Shown piece by piece: positions 15,375 to 22,914 of a stretch of 24,308 bases of DNA. Under the pieces are notes generated by a model. It was not told where the DNA came from and did no database searches. It worked only from the letters and a program-made list of their open reading frames with translations. The stretch is from CAZXEU01 sp964639665 (lineage in GTDB: Bacteria; Bacteroidota; Rhodothermia; Rhodothermales; Bin80), in the NCBI GenBank assembly GCA_964639665.1, contig CAZXEU010000117.1, positions 1 to 24,308 on the forward strand, read 5' to 3'. How positions within the stretch are numbered: the stretch's first letter is position 1; every line of letters starts with the position of its first letter. A program made the position numbers and the translations under genes.

Positions 15375-16452
15375 TGGGAGCGCGCGAGTCGCAATTTCGC
15401 TAATTCTGGCCGCGAGTGTTGCTGTCCAGGCGGCGGGCCAGCCCCTGGACATAACAGGCACGGTACGCGCGGCCGATTCGCACCTGCCGCTGGAGAACGC
15501 CCACGTTTTCATCGCTTCGTCCACGATCGGTACGGCAACCGGTGCAGACGGCGTTTTCAGGCTTGAGCATGTGCCGCCCGGCCCGCATCGGCTCTTCGTC
15601 TCGATGCTGGGTTACGAGGCGACCCACATCGATACCCTGCTGCGCGCAAGCGGCACGCACGCCATCTCGTTCGATCTGAGCCCGGCCGTCATCGAACTAG
15701 AGGAGATTGTGGTAAATGCCCAGGAAGCCCGGCGGTGGCAGCGGAGACTCCTCAAGTTTACGCGACTGTTTCTGGGTGAGACCCCCAACAGTGCGCTCGC
15801 GGCGATCAAGAACCCCGAAGTGCTGAGCTTCACCAGTTCCTGGGGTCGCTTTGCCGCAACCGCCTCGAGACCGCTCGTCATCGAAAACCTGGCCCTCGGC
15901 TACCGTATCGAATACTATCTCAAGGAGTTTTTTTACTACGGCGATGTCATCAAGTACGATGGCGAGCCCCTGTTTGCGGAGCTGGAGCCGGAGGATGCCG
16001 AGCAGGCCGCGCTGTGGAGGGCCAATCGGATCAAGGCCTTCAACGGCTCCTTCCGGCACTTCCTCCTGTCTCTGATGGATGGTGAATCCGAGGCGGATGG
16101 ATTTGCCACGTACCGAAGGTACAGCCTGGAGCGTCAGTCACCGGCCGTCAGGGCAAACACCGCTGAACTGCTGCGAGCCGGGCCCACGGCGGACGAGATG
16201 GAATTGGCATTCCATGGCTTCCTTGAGGTGGTCTACTCAAGAGAGCTGGAGGACGCTGCCTTTCACCGGTGGCAAAGGCGCAGCGGACGCATCCAGGAGC
16301 AGCGGTCCTTTCTTGAACTGACCACCGGACCGACTCTTGTGGACCGCTCGGGCGAGGTTATCGATCCCTATGGTGTGACGGTGTACGGCTACTACGCCTT
16401 CGAACGCATCGCGGACGAGGTGCCCAAGGAATACCGCCCTCCCGCGCCGTAA
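15331..16452 (+). CDS. Exported carboxypeptidase-regulatory-like domain protein, paralog 2
   Basis: A 373-residue tandem paralog of the preceding gene, function unknown. The only usable start is the TTG at 15331, which overlaps the upstream gene by 44 bases in another frame; no ATG or GTG precedes the signal peptide (hydrophobic VAISLILAASVAVQAAGQ). Overlap and a weak start suggest translational coupling. The CarboxypepD_reg-like domain (ITGTVRAADSHLPLENAHVF, VSMLGYEA) is followed by the shared family region: RRWQRRLLKFTRLFLGETP, PLVIENLALGYRIEYYLKEF, GSFRHFLLSLM and ERIADEVPKEYRP. It ends 2 bases before the stop of the oppositely oriented Gfo/Idh gene. Confidence 0.8.
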   Translation: MRINSPRNTGRGTSSGSARVAISLILAASVAVQAAGQPLDITGTVRAADSHLPLENAHVFIASSTIGTATGADGVFRLEHVPPGPHRLFVSMLGYEATHIDTLLRASGTHAISFDLSPAVIELEEIVVNAQEARRWQRRLLKFTRLFLGETPNSALAAIKNPEVLSFTSSWGRFAATASRPLVIENLALGYRIEYYLKEFFYYGDVIKYDGEPLFAELEPEDAEQAALWRANRIKAFNGSFRHFLLSLMDGESEADGFATYRRYSLERQSPAVRANTAELLRAGPTADEMELAFHGFLEVVYSRELEDAAFHRWQRRSGRIQEQRSFLELTTGPTLVDRSGEVIDPYGVTVYGYYAFERIADEVPKEYRPPAP

Positions 16453-16454
16453 GC

Positions 16455-17540
16455 TCACTCACCTCCAAGCTCAATCACCGAGCCGGTCTTTGCCGACAGG
16501 ATGGCAGCATCCAGGATCTCCGTGACAACCATGTTGACGGATAGCGACGAAAGACTTCCTGCAGGATCCTCCGCGCCCCTTACGACTGCCGCGAGGTAGG
16601 AGAACGGATCGCTCAACTCCTGCGGCAGGGGCGCGGCGGTCTGCCGCTCTTCCTCGTCCGCCTGGCTTAGCCTGACCCGCATGTCGGAGGCGTTGTCCGC
16701 ATGTACGTAGCCCGTGACTCCGTATACCTCCATGTCCTTGCGGCTAAACGGCCAATTCCAGCTAGCCTGGATGATTCCCTGAGTGCCGGGATAGGTAAGG
16801 ATTATGGTGGCCTCGTCATCGACGCGGCTGTATAGGTCCGGCTTGAACGTCTGAAGCACAGCCGCTACCGACCCGGGTCGCTGTCCGTCCATTAGCCAGG
16901 TCATGAGATTTGCGCCGTAGCAGCCGAAGTCAATTACCGCTCCTCCGCCGTTTTCCGCCGGATCCGTAAGCCAGTCCGAAAACTCCCTGTTTACTCCGAT
17001 CTCGATGGGACCCGGATGGCCATCGTGAACCACAATCTTGCGCAGCGGCCCCACATCCCCGTTCTCCGCCATGCGACGCGTCTCGTGCACGCTCGCATAC
17101 CACGTGGTTTCGTAGTTGGTAAGCAGGTGAATGCCGGCGGAATCGGCGGCGGCCTTCATCAACCGCGCGTGCTCCATCGAAATCGCAAGAGGCTTTTCCA
17201 CCATCACATGGACCCCGTGGCGCGCTGCCAGCTGCGTGATTTCCAGGTGGTCACGAATGCTCGTGAATACCGTAATGGCCTCAGGCCGTGCCTCGCGCAG
17301 CATCTCTTCCGCGCTGGCATATACAAGGTTCATGTCAAAGCCATGGCGCTCGGCGTAGCGCCTCGCCAGGTCATGGTTCGCCTCGGCAATGCCCACGATT
17401 TCAATGTCGCCCAGATCCTCGCGACCAAGTATCCAGTGCACGTGCGAATGAACAAGCCCCACAACACCGACGCGCACGGGCTCAGGCTCCGGAGGCGCCG
17501 TCCATCCCAGCACAGCTACGAGAAGCGCAATGATTGGCAT
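16455..17540 (-). CDS. Exported Gfo/Idh/MocA family oxidoreductase
   Basis: A 361-residue NAD(P)-dependent oxidoreductase of the glucose-fructose oxidoreductase/inositol dehydrogenase type. It begins with a short hydrophobic leader (MPIIALLVAVLGW), pointing to Sec export. The Rossmann fold follows at VRVGVVGLVHSHV, a variant of the usual GxGxxG in which the third Gly is replaced by His. The family hallmark EKP is at 115-117 (VMVEKPLAIS). The C-terminal alpha/beta domain shows GGGAVIDFGCYGANLM, and ASWNWPFSR later. Substrates in this family are sugars, cyclitols or their derivatives and cannot be assigned here. Because many exported members use Tat with a pre-bound cofactor, a Sec-like leader without twin Arg is a point to check. 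It is convergent with the tandem exported proteins, with 2 bases between stops. Confidence 0.88.
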   Translation of the reverse strand: MPIIALLVAVLGWTAPPEPEPVRVGVVGLVHSHVHWILGREDLGDIEIVGIAEANHDLARRYAERHGFDMNLVYASAEEMLREARPEAITVFTSIRDHLEITQLAARHGVHVMVEKPLAISMEHARLMKAAADSAGIHLLTNYETTWYASVHETRRMAENGDVGPLRKIVVHDGHPGPIEIGVNREFSDWLTDPAENGGGAVIDFGCYGANLMTWLMDGQRPGSVAAVLQTFKPDLYSRVDDEATIILTYPGTQGIIQASWNWPFSRKDMEVYGVTGYVHADNASDMRVRLSQADEEERQTAAPLPQELSDPFSYLAAVVRGAEDPAGSLSSLSVNMVVTEILDAAILSAKTGSVIELGGE

Positions 17541-17716
17541 GATTCAGTTGGTGTATTCGGACCATAATACAGGTATGCAACTTCAGGTCCCCGGCCCTCC
17601 GATTCCGGGCATGTGCGCGCACCTTCAGCTGCCGCAGGCACGGCTTTGGCCCTCTTTCACAGATCCTCCGAAGCCGGCAACGGCAACGTTGCAACTTGCC
17701 TGACGTTGCACGGGGC

Positions 17717-18739
17717 ATGCATCCGGCACATGTCCCTCCCGTTCTGACGCGCGATCCCACCTGCGCGGCCTCCCACCTCCGGCAAGGGAAGCTTGTGGCC
17801 TTCCCGACCGAAACCGTCTATGGTATTGGGGCCGATGCCTACAACGAGGATGCCGTGCTCAAGGTGTTCGAGGCGAAGAGCCGGCCACGGGACAATCCCC
17901 TGATCGTTCACGCCGCCACGACGCAACAGGTCGGGCAGCTCGCATCCTCGATTCCGGGCGTCGCCGTAGACCTTATGGAGTCATTCTTCCCCGGCCCGCT
18001 GACCCTCATACTGCCCAGGCACCCGCAGCTCCCCGCGGTGACTACGGGCGGGCTGGAAACAGTCGCCGTCCGCGTTCCGGGGCACAGCCTGGCCCGCGCA
18101 TTTCTTGCGGCCTGCGAAACGCCTGTTGCCGCCCCGAGCGCAAATATTTCCGGAAGGCCTAGCGCCACGACGTGGCGGCACGTACTGGACGACTTGCGCG
18201 GATTCATAGCATGCCTGCTTCGGGATGATGGCCCGGGAGCGGGCCTGGAATCCACGGTTGTAGACTGTACGGGTGACAAACCCGTACTGCTTCGCCCCGG
18301 TGTAGTAAGTCTGGAAGCACTCCGGCGGGTAGCGCCCTCCGTGGACGCGCGCCAACCCCTCACCGGCGCGCCAGTGAGAAGCCCGGGTATGCTGTACCGG
18401 CACTATGCACCCGACTCCCGTGTGCAGCTGGTCCAGACTCCCGGCGAGGCCGTGCCAGATGCAAGGGCGGCCTATATCGGGCTGGAGCCGGTAGCAGATC
18501 CCGCAGCGTTCGGCGCCGTTCACGTGTGCGCCAGCAAGGAAGACTATGCGCGTGACCTCTTCCGGTTTTTCCGCCAGTGCGACAGGCTGGGTTTAGGCCT
18601 GATCTATTGCCAGGAAACGGAAACATCCGGCATCGGAAGAGCCCTGATGGACCGCCTAAATCGTGCATCCGGCAGCGTCAGATCCGAAACGTCAGCCCAA
18701 ACCCGGTCCCGGCGGCTTGTACAACGGGCACCAGGCTGA
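17717..18739 (+). CDS. L-threonylcarbamoyladenylate synthase (Sua5/YrdC type)
   Basis: Cytosolic enzyme making threonylcarbamoyl-AMP from threonine, bicarbonate and ATP, the first step of the tRNA t6A37 modification. At 340 residues it has both the YrdC domain and the C-terminal Sua5 domain. YrdC landmarks are AFPTETVYGIGADA, KSRPRDNPLIVH (most members have KGRP), FFPGPLTLIL, VAVRVPGH and APSANISGRPSAT, then GLESTVVDC and LLRPG. The linker GMLYRHYAPDS leads into the Sua5 domain, which ends IGRALMDRLNRA. The ATG at 17717 is preferred over a TTG at 17696. The last 20 or so residues, Arg/Ser-rich and not family-like, overlap the 3' end of the PAP2 gene on the other strand by 62 bases. Confidence 0.93.
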   Translation: MHPAHVPPVLTRDPTCAASHLRQGKLVAFPTETVYGIGADAYNEDAVLKVFEAKSRPRDNPLIVHAATTQQVGQLASSIPGVAVDLMESFFPGPLTLILPRHPQLPAVTTGGLETVAVRVPGHSLARAFLAACETPVAAPSANISGRPSATTWRHVLDDLRGFIACLLRDDGPGAGLESTVVDCTGDKPVLLRPGVVSLEALRRVAPSVDARQPLTGAPVRSPGMLYRHYAPDSRVQLVQTPGEAVPDARAAYIGLEPVADPAAFGAVHVCASKEDYARDLFRFFRQCDRLGLGLIYCQETETSGIGRALMDRLNRASGSVRSETSAQTRSRRLVQRAPG

Positions 18740-19475
18740 TGCTGCGCTGGTGGCGCCGGGTCAGGAAGAAAGCCGTTGAAAGACCGATGGCTGTGCCCAC
18801 GAACACATCCGAAAACCAGTGTACATTGTCCGCCATCCGGACGAAAGACGTGCCTACGCCGAGAGCAAACAGGGCGGCTGTGGGAATATTGCGGTAGTAC
18901 AGCAGCCAGGGCGTCGTGAACGCAAACACGGTTGTGGCATGGCCGGAAGGAAATGACGTGTTGCCCGAAAAGGGCGCGAACGACATGGCGCCCTTGTCTT
19001 GGTAGGGGCGAGCGCGCCCGACGATTCCCTTGAGCGCATTCGTAATGAGATTGGAGAGAACAATGGCCTCCACGGACGTAAAGGCCGCGTCCTGCAAGCG
19101 CTCGTCCCCCGACGCCAGCGTGCCCAGGAAGAACAGCAATGCCAACGGCCGCACGACGTTCACATTGCCCACCTCATTCAGGACACGCCGTGACTGCTGT
19201 GGAGCAGATTCCGTAAGGTCTATTATCCGTTGCGTTATCTGCTCGTCCCTGCCAGAAAGCACCACAACCAGTCCGGCTGCGCCGGCCGCGCCGGCGGCCA
19301 CGCGGCGCGTGGCCATTGTTCGCGCGATGGCGCCAACGTCCTCCCCCATCCAGGTCACAAACCGCATGGGATCACTTCGCGCGACCTGGCCGACCGCAGG
19401 TCTTGCCAAGGCTGCAACCAGGAGCAGGGATAAACTGCCGCGAGCGATCAGATTACTCAATGAGCAGATCCCCAT
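18678..19475 (-). CDS. PAP2-family phosphatase (exported/membrane)
   Basis: A 265-residue acid-phosphatase-like protein with an N-terminal signal peptide (about 1-30, ending AVGQ) and several hydrophobic helices, so the active site probably faces the periplasm. All three PAP2 motifs are intact: K149 to P157 (KGIVGRARP), PSGH at 176-179, and R213, H219, D223 in RMADNVHWFSD. The family removes phosphate from lipid phosphates such as undecaprenyl pyrophosphate or phosphatidic acid, or from soluble esters; which applies here is not readable. The start at 19475 lies inside the end of the lipoprotein gene (23-base overlap), indicating co-translation. The 3' end overlaps the Sua5-type gene tail to tail. 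Confidence 0.88.
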   Translation of the reverse strand: MGICSLSNLIARGSLSLLLVAALARPAVGQVARSDPMRFVTWMGEDVGAIARTMATRRVAAGAAGAAGLVVVLSGRDEQITQRIIDLTESAPQQSRRVLNEVGNVNVVRPLALLFFLGTLASGDERLQDAAFTSVEAIVLSNLITNALKGIVGRARPYQDKGAMSFAPFSGNTSFPSGHATTVFAFTTPWLLYYRNIPTAALFALGVGTSFVRMADNVHWFSDVFVGTAIGLSTAFFLTRRHQRSISLVPVVQAAGTGFGLTFRI

Positions 19476-19950
19476 ACGAAATCAGCCCTCCTCCGTTGTC
19501 CACGACATATACCCGGACGAGCCCTGTAACTCCCAGCACGCGCGGAGAAAACGAGAATACGTAGGCGCCCGGGTCCCTTGCATTCCTGATATCATCGAGG
19601 CGCCGGGCGATGCGGTCCTCGTCAAAGCTCACCAGGGCCAGACTGCCCTCCAGTGCATTGAATTGCCGCACCCGGACGGGAATCGTCACAAAGTCGTTGG
19701 GGCCTACCGGGTTCGGAAAGGCCGGATCAATGTAGACGCGCCCCATGTATGCCGGAGATGTGCGCCAGTCGTCTTCATCGGTCTCGGCAACCTCGCCGTT
19801 CTTGTCCGTGCTCGTGATGCCGGAAGGCATTGAAAATGCCTCTTCCTCGAAGTCACTCTGGAGCTCAGCGGTATCGCACGCTATCAAGGCCAGAACGCCG
19901 CCCGCGATTAGCGCATGCAGCTTCTTGCAGCCATTCATTCCCCTAGTCAT
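19453..19950 (-). CDS. Small lipoprotein of unknown function
   Basis: A 165-residue lipoprotein. The leader MTRGMNGCKKLHALIAGG ends in the lipobox LIAC, so the mature protein should be lipid-anchored. The first 40 mature residues are acidic and probably disordered (SDFEEEAF, VAETDEDDW). The rest looks like one beta-sandwich, with AFPNPVGPNDFVTIPV and later GLVRVYVVDNGG. The start at 19950 has GGAAG about 4 bases upstream; a TTG at 19962 and an ATG at 19938 are alternatives. It is the first gene of a pair with the PAP2 phosphatase, which it overlaps by 23 bases. Its start is only 20 bases from the divergent ABC ATPase start. I recognise no family. Confidence 0.72.
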   Translation of the reverse strand: MTRGMNGCKKLHALIAGGVLALIACDTAELQSDFEEEAFSMPSGITSTDKNGEVAETDEDDWRTSPAYMGRVYIDPAFPNPVGPNDFVTIPVRVRQFNALEGSLALVSFDEDRIARRLDDIRNARDPGAYVFSFSPRVLGVTGLVRVYVVDNGGGLISYGDLLIE

Positions 19951-19970
19951 GTTTCTTCCCAACGCGCTCC

Positions 19971-20735
19971 TTGGCCCTGATTGAAGCTACGAATTTGCGC
20001 GTCAACATCGGCGCGCGACCCGTTCTGCAAGGTCTGGATCTCGGGATCATGCCGGGCATCCAGGTCGGTCTAATAGGACCCAACGGCAGCGGCAAGACCA
20101 CGCTCCTGCGCGCCATAGGTGGGCTCTTGCCGTATACGGGCTCCCTGGCGTTCCAGGGCCGGCAAATGAGCGAATGGAAGCCGCGGCCGCTGGCCAGGCG
20201 ACTGGCGTTCGTTCGGCAAGCCACACCGATTTCCTTTGATTTCACGGTCCGCGAGATCGTCTTGCTCGGCCGTTCGCCGCACAAGAGTTTCCTGGAGCGG
20301 GACACGGGCACGGACCATGGCATGGTGAATCGTGCGCTCGAGCGCGTCGACCTGGCGGGATTTGCTGACCGCAGCATTCATTCGCTGAGTGGTGGTGAGC
20401 GCAGGCGCGCTTTCCTGGCCCAGGCACTTGTGCAGGAAGCCGACCTGCTGATGCTGGACGAGCCCACTACCCACCTCGATGTCCATCACCAGTTTCGGTT
20501 CTTGTACCTCATGCGAGAACTCGTCGAGAGCGGCCGGACCACCATTGTCGTCTTTCACGACATAGAGCTCGCCGCTCGTTTCTCCGATATTTTGCTAGTG
20601 CTCGTGGACGGGAAGATCGCTGCCTCAGGCGAACCCTCCCAGGTCCTGACCCCGAAGCTGATGGCTGCGGTGTTTCGCATGCGATGCCAAATTGCGCCAG
20701 CCTTCCAGATCAGCTACGTCGAACCCCTTAACTGA
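19971..20735 (+). CDS. ABC transporter ATPase, cobalamin/Fe-siderophore type
   Basis: Cytosolic ATPase of 254 residues of the FecE/FhuC/BtuD group. Visible motifs are Walker A GPNGSGKTT (36-44), Q-loop Q83, signature LSGGE (139-143), Walker B LLMLDEPT (159-166) followed by a D-loop, and switch H196 in VVFHD. The only usable start is a TTG at 19971; an in-frame stop at 19944 blocks extension. Its stop overlaps the ATG of the cobalamin adenosyltransferase by one base (TGATG), so the two proteins are made together. This favours vitamin B12 or cobinamide as cargo. The matching permease and binding protein are not in the window, so heme or siderophore transport remains possible. Confidence 0.88.
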   Translation: MALIEATNLRVNIGARPVLQGLDLGIMPGIQVGLIGPNGSGKTTLLRAIGGLLPYTGSLAFQGRQMSEWKPRPLARRLAFVRQATPISFDFTVREIVLLGRSPHKSFLERDTGTDHGMVNRALERVDLAGFADRSIHSLSGGERRRAFLAQALVQEADLLMLDEPTTHLDVHHQFRFLYLMRELVESGRTTIVVFHDIELAARFSDILLVLVDGKIAASGEPSQVLTPKLMAAVFRMRCQIAPAFQISYVEPLN

Positions 20736-21283
20736 TGGCCCCCAGGATTTATACTCGTACCGGCGACGACGGCTCTACAAGCCTTTTTGGAGGCGGCCGG
20801 GTCTCGAAGGACGATGCCCGCATCCGCGCCTACGGCACGGTAGACGAACTCAACGCATGCCTCGGTCAATGCGTGGCAAGTCTGGCAGCCCAGACGCCCG
20901 TAAAATCGCTGCTGGTTCGGCTGCAAAACGAGCTATTCGTGGTGGGCGCGGATCTGGCAACCCCATTAAACTCCCGGGCATCGGTCCCCCGCATCACTCC
21001 GTCCGATGTTCGCCGTCTTGAAGAATACATCGATTCATATGAAGCGGACCTGCCACCGCTCACAAGTTTTATCTTGCCGGGAGGGACCACTGCCGCATGC
21101 ATTCTGCATCAGGCGAGGACCGTTTGCCGCAGGGCCGAAAGAGAGATTGTCGCCGCCCGGCTTGCCGGAGAACTGAACGTCCACGCGCTGGAGTATATCA
21201 ATCGAATGTCGGACCTTCTGTTTGTGCTGGCACGTTGGGTCAATCGCATGGAAGACGTCCCGGATGTCGTATGGACGGCGTAG
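20735..21283 (+). CDS. Cob(I)alamin adenosyltransferase, PduO type
   Basis: Transfers the adenosyl group of ATP to cob(I)alamin to make coenzyme B12. At 182 residues it is a single PduO/MMAB-type domain. Family landmarks are RTGDDGSTSLFGG (8-20, ATP binding), RIRAYGTVDELNACLG (29-44), FILPGG, ARTVCRRAERE and YINRMSDLLFVLARWVN near the end, with the Arg and Asp residues of the active site in place. The ATG overlaps the TGA of the ABC ATPase gene, coupling cobalamin uptake to activation. No cobalamin riboswitch is seen upstream, where only 20 bases separate the divergent starts. Confidence 0.94.
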   Translation: MAPRIYTRTGDDGSTSLFGGGRVSKDDARIRAYGTVDELNACLGQCVASLAAQTPVKSLLVRLQNELFVVGADLATPLNSRASVPRITPSDVRRLEEYIDSYEADLPPLTSFILPGGTTAACILHQARTVCRRAEREIVAARLAGELNVHALEYINRMSDLLFVLARWVNRMEDVPDVVWTA

Positions 21284-21321
21284 CGATAGCCGGCACCCCC
21301 GAGTAAACCGGTAAAGCCAGA

Positions 21322-22557
21322 GTGAACGCGCTCAAGAGCCTGGTAGGAGCCGCTAAGACCTGGTCACGCCCCCTGGCGTGTGCGGCCGTCGGGGCGTGCG
21401 TACTCCTGCCCAGTGCCGATCTCGCGCACGTTGAATACGCCACGGCAGTGCCCGCGCCTGCAGACAGGTTCGGAATTGACAGCACCCGGTACAAACCGTC
21501 CGCCGAGCAAATCCGGCGCAACGACACTTTCGCAGCCATCCTGGCCAGGCACGGCACGAAGACTCCGCGTATTGCCGCTGCCATGCAGAGAATGGAGCCG
21601 CTTCTTGATCCGCGGAAGCTCCAGGCCGGGGCACCTATTTGGGTCTACCGCGAAACGCAGACGGATTCTGCCCGCCTTTTCGTGTACAAGCCTGCTCCGG
21701 AGCGGTTTGTAGTCTTGGACTTCAGGGATTCCGCGGCTGTTTATGGCGGCGAATTGCCCGAAATCATAACACGAAGAATTGTACATGCATCCAAAGAGAC
21801 ATCGCCCTACGAAGCCTTGGCGGATCAGGGAGCCGATCCCAATCTGGCGATCGAGCTGGCCCGTGTATTCGCGTGGCAAGTTGACTTTTACCGCATTCAG
21901 AAAGGAGACAGGTTCAGCATTGTGTTTGACGCGCATCAAGTCGACGGCGCCGCAACGGACGCCTCCATCGTAGCGGCTCGCTTTCAGCAGACTAGCAAGA
22001 CCCACTACGCATTCTGGTACGACCTAGATGGCAATGGCGGCTACTACGATGAAGACGGCAACACGTTGAAGCGGGCCTTTCTTCGCGCGCCATTGGAATA
22101 CACGCGCATCAGCTCCAGGTATTCTCTCCGCCGCTTCCATCCTGTCCAGCGCCGCTATACGCCTCATCTCGGTACGGACTATGCAGCGCCGACGGGCACA
22201 CCCATAGTTGCCACGGCGGACGGCACCGTGACGGAGGCTACCTATTCCGGCGGCAATGGACGCTATGTAAAGATCCGGCACAATGACACATACGCGACCG
22301 CCTATCTCCACATGTCCCGCTTCGCAAACGGGATCCGTCCGGGCACGCGGGTCGAGCAGGGACAGCTGATCGGCTACGTAGGCAGTACGGGACTGGCAAC
22401 CGGACCGCACGTCTGTTACCGGTTCTGGATGAACGGTAGGCAGGTAGACCCGCTTCAGCTTGACATGCCGCCGGCAGCCCCCATTGCTGAAGAGCATCGG
22501 GCAGGCTTCTTCCTTCAGCGGGATTCTTTGCTCCAGCAGCTGCGGTCGAGCTTGTAG
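21322..22557 (+). CDS. Exported M23-family peptidoglycan metallopeptidase
   Basis: A 411-residue cell-wall endopeptidase of the LytM/M23 type. It starts at GTG 21322 and has an N-terminal hydrophobic segment (about 17-36), suggesting export or a membrane anchor. A helical and beta region follows that includes a LysM-like ILARHGTKTPRIAAAM segment. The peptidase domain holds HLGTD (H282, D286, zinc ligands), YLHM (H330) and GPHVCYRFW, where H363 is kept but the usual third zinc ligand of HxH is C365. I recall this HVC form in other Bacteroidota proteins, so it is likely a family variant rather than a dead enzyme. A decayed 87-bp copy of the region around H330 occurs at 23814-23900. Confidence 0.9.
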   Translation: MNALKSLVGAAKTWSRPLACAAVGACVLLPSADLAHVEYATAVPAPADRFGIDSTRYKPSAEQIRRNDTFAAILARHGTKTPRIAAAMQRMEPLLDPRKLQAGAPIWVYRETQTDSARLFVYKPAPERFVVLDFRDSAAVYGGELPEIITRRIVHASKETSPYEALADQGADPNLAIELARVFAWQVDFYRIQKGDRFSIVFDAHQVDGAATDASIVAARFQQTSKTHYAFWYDLDGNGGYYDEDGNTLKRAFLRAPLEYTRISSRYSLRRFHPVQRRYTPHLGTDYAAPTGTPIVATADGTVTEATYSGGNGRYVKIRHNDTYATAYLHMSRFANGIRPGTRVEQGQLIGYVGSTGLATGPHVCYRFWMNGRQVDPLQLDMPPAAPIAEEHRAGFFLQRDSLLQQLRSSL

Positions 22558-22639
22558 TCCGGAGTCGGCCATTCTTGTTACAACGCAGGCAACTCGTGCG
22601 TTTCAGGCGCAAAAAGGCTGGTCGCCGGTTCGATTGGAT

Positions 22640-22841
22640 CAGCGCATGATTGCCCGCGCCATTTCTTCGAAGCGGGGCCCAAGTAGCAAGCGTCGTTGGT
22701 TGCCAGGATCTGGCCGAAGGGGAGATCCGTATCTGCAGAATAGCCGGATAGCACTCGCCGAGTGGCCACGGAGAATGGCATGCCGGGGCATGTGAACTTC
22801 GTCTGCCAGCAGCCGTATATTGTGAGCGAGACGCGATCCAT
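22640..22841 (-). pseudogene. Possible decayed DUF5615-like (PIN/Mut7-C-type toxin) gene
   Basis: On the minus strand an ATG at 22841 follows a strong ribosome site (GGAGGGAGG, 8-base spacing), but the frame soon loses family character. One frame reads NIRLLADEVHMPRHAI, very like the start of DUF5615 proteins (RLLADENVPR...). A different frame further on reads GQILATNDACYLG, like their ILxTNDKDFG motif. Two compensating frameshifts in a once intact gene of about 100 codons would explain this. DUF5615 proteins are usually toxin-like and occur next to small antitoxins; none is visible here. The two matches are short, so this call is tentative. Confidence 0.27.
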
Positions 22842-22859
22842 GTGATTGCCCTCCCTCCG

Positions 22860-22895
22860 AGGCCCGCGCTTCACCGCGCGGGCTTTCGTGTTTTT
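22860..22895 (+). terminator. Intrinsic transcription terminator
   Basis: GCCCGCGC (22862-22869) pairs perfectly with GCGCGGGC (22876-22883) around a 6-base loop, extended by a G-T and an A-T pair. It is followed by TTTCGTGTTTTT on the + strand. It would end transcripts coming from the M23 gene 300 bases upstream. It sits 20 bases before the DUF3800 ATG, so that gene needs its own promoter or is insulated from upstream transcription. Confidence 0.85.
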
Positions 22896-22914
22896 GGCCG
22901 CTTCCGATCAGCCC

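Larger units (their letters stand above)
22558..22914. other. Intergenic stretch between M23 and DUF3800 genes
   Basis: About 357 bases without an intact gene on either strand. It holds a probable decayed DUF5615-like gene on the minus strand (22640-22841), listed separately, and a strong + strand terminator (22860-22895). A short T-arm-like GGTTCGATT (22627-22635) is present but cannot be folded into a tRNA. Confidence 0.5.

Noticed and set aside
19030..19833. + strand frame of 267 codons
   Set aside because: Antisense to the PAP2 and lipoprotein genes, both of which show intact motifs.
22618..22645. T-arm-like GGTTCGATT suggesting a tRNA or attachment-site remnant
   Set aside because: The flanking bases do not form a T stem and no acceptor or anticodon arm can be found.
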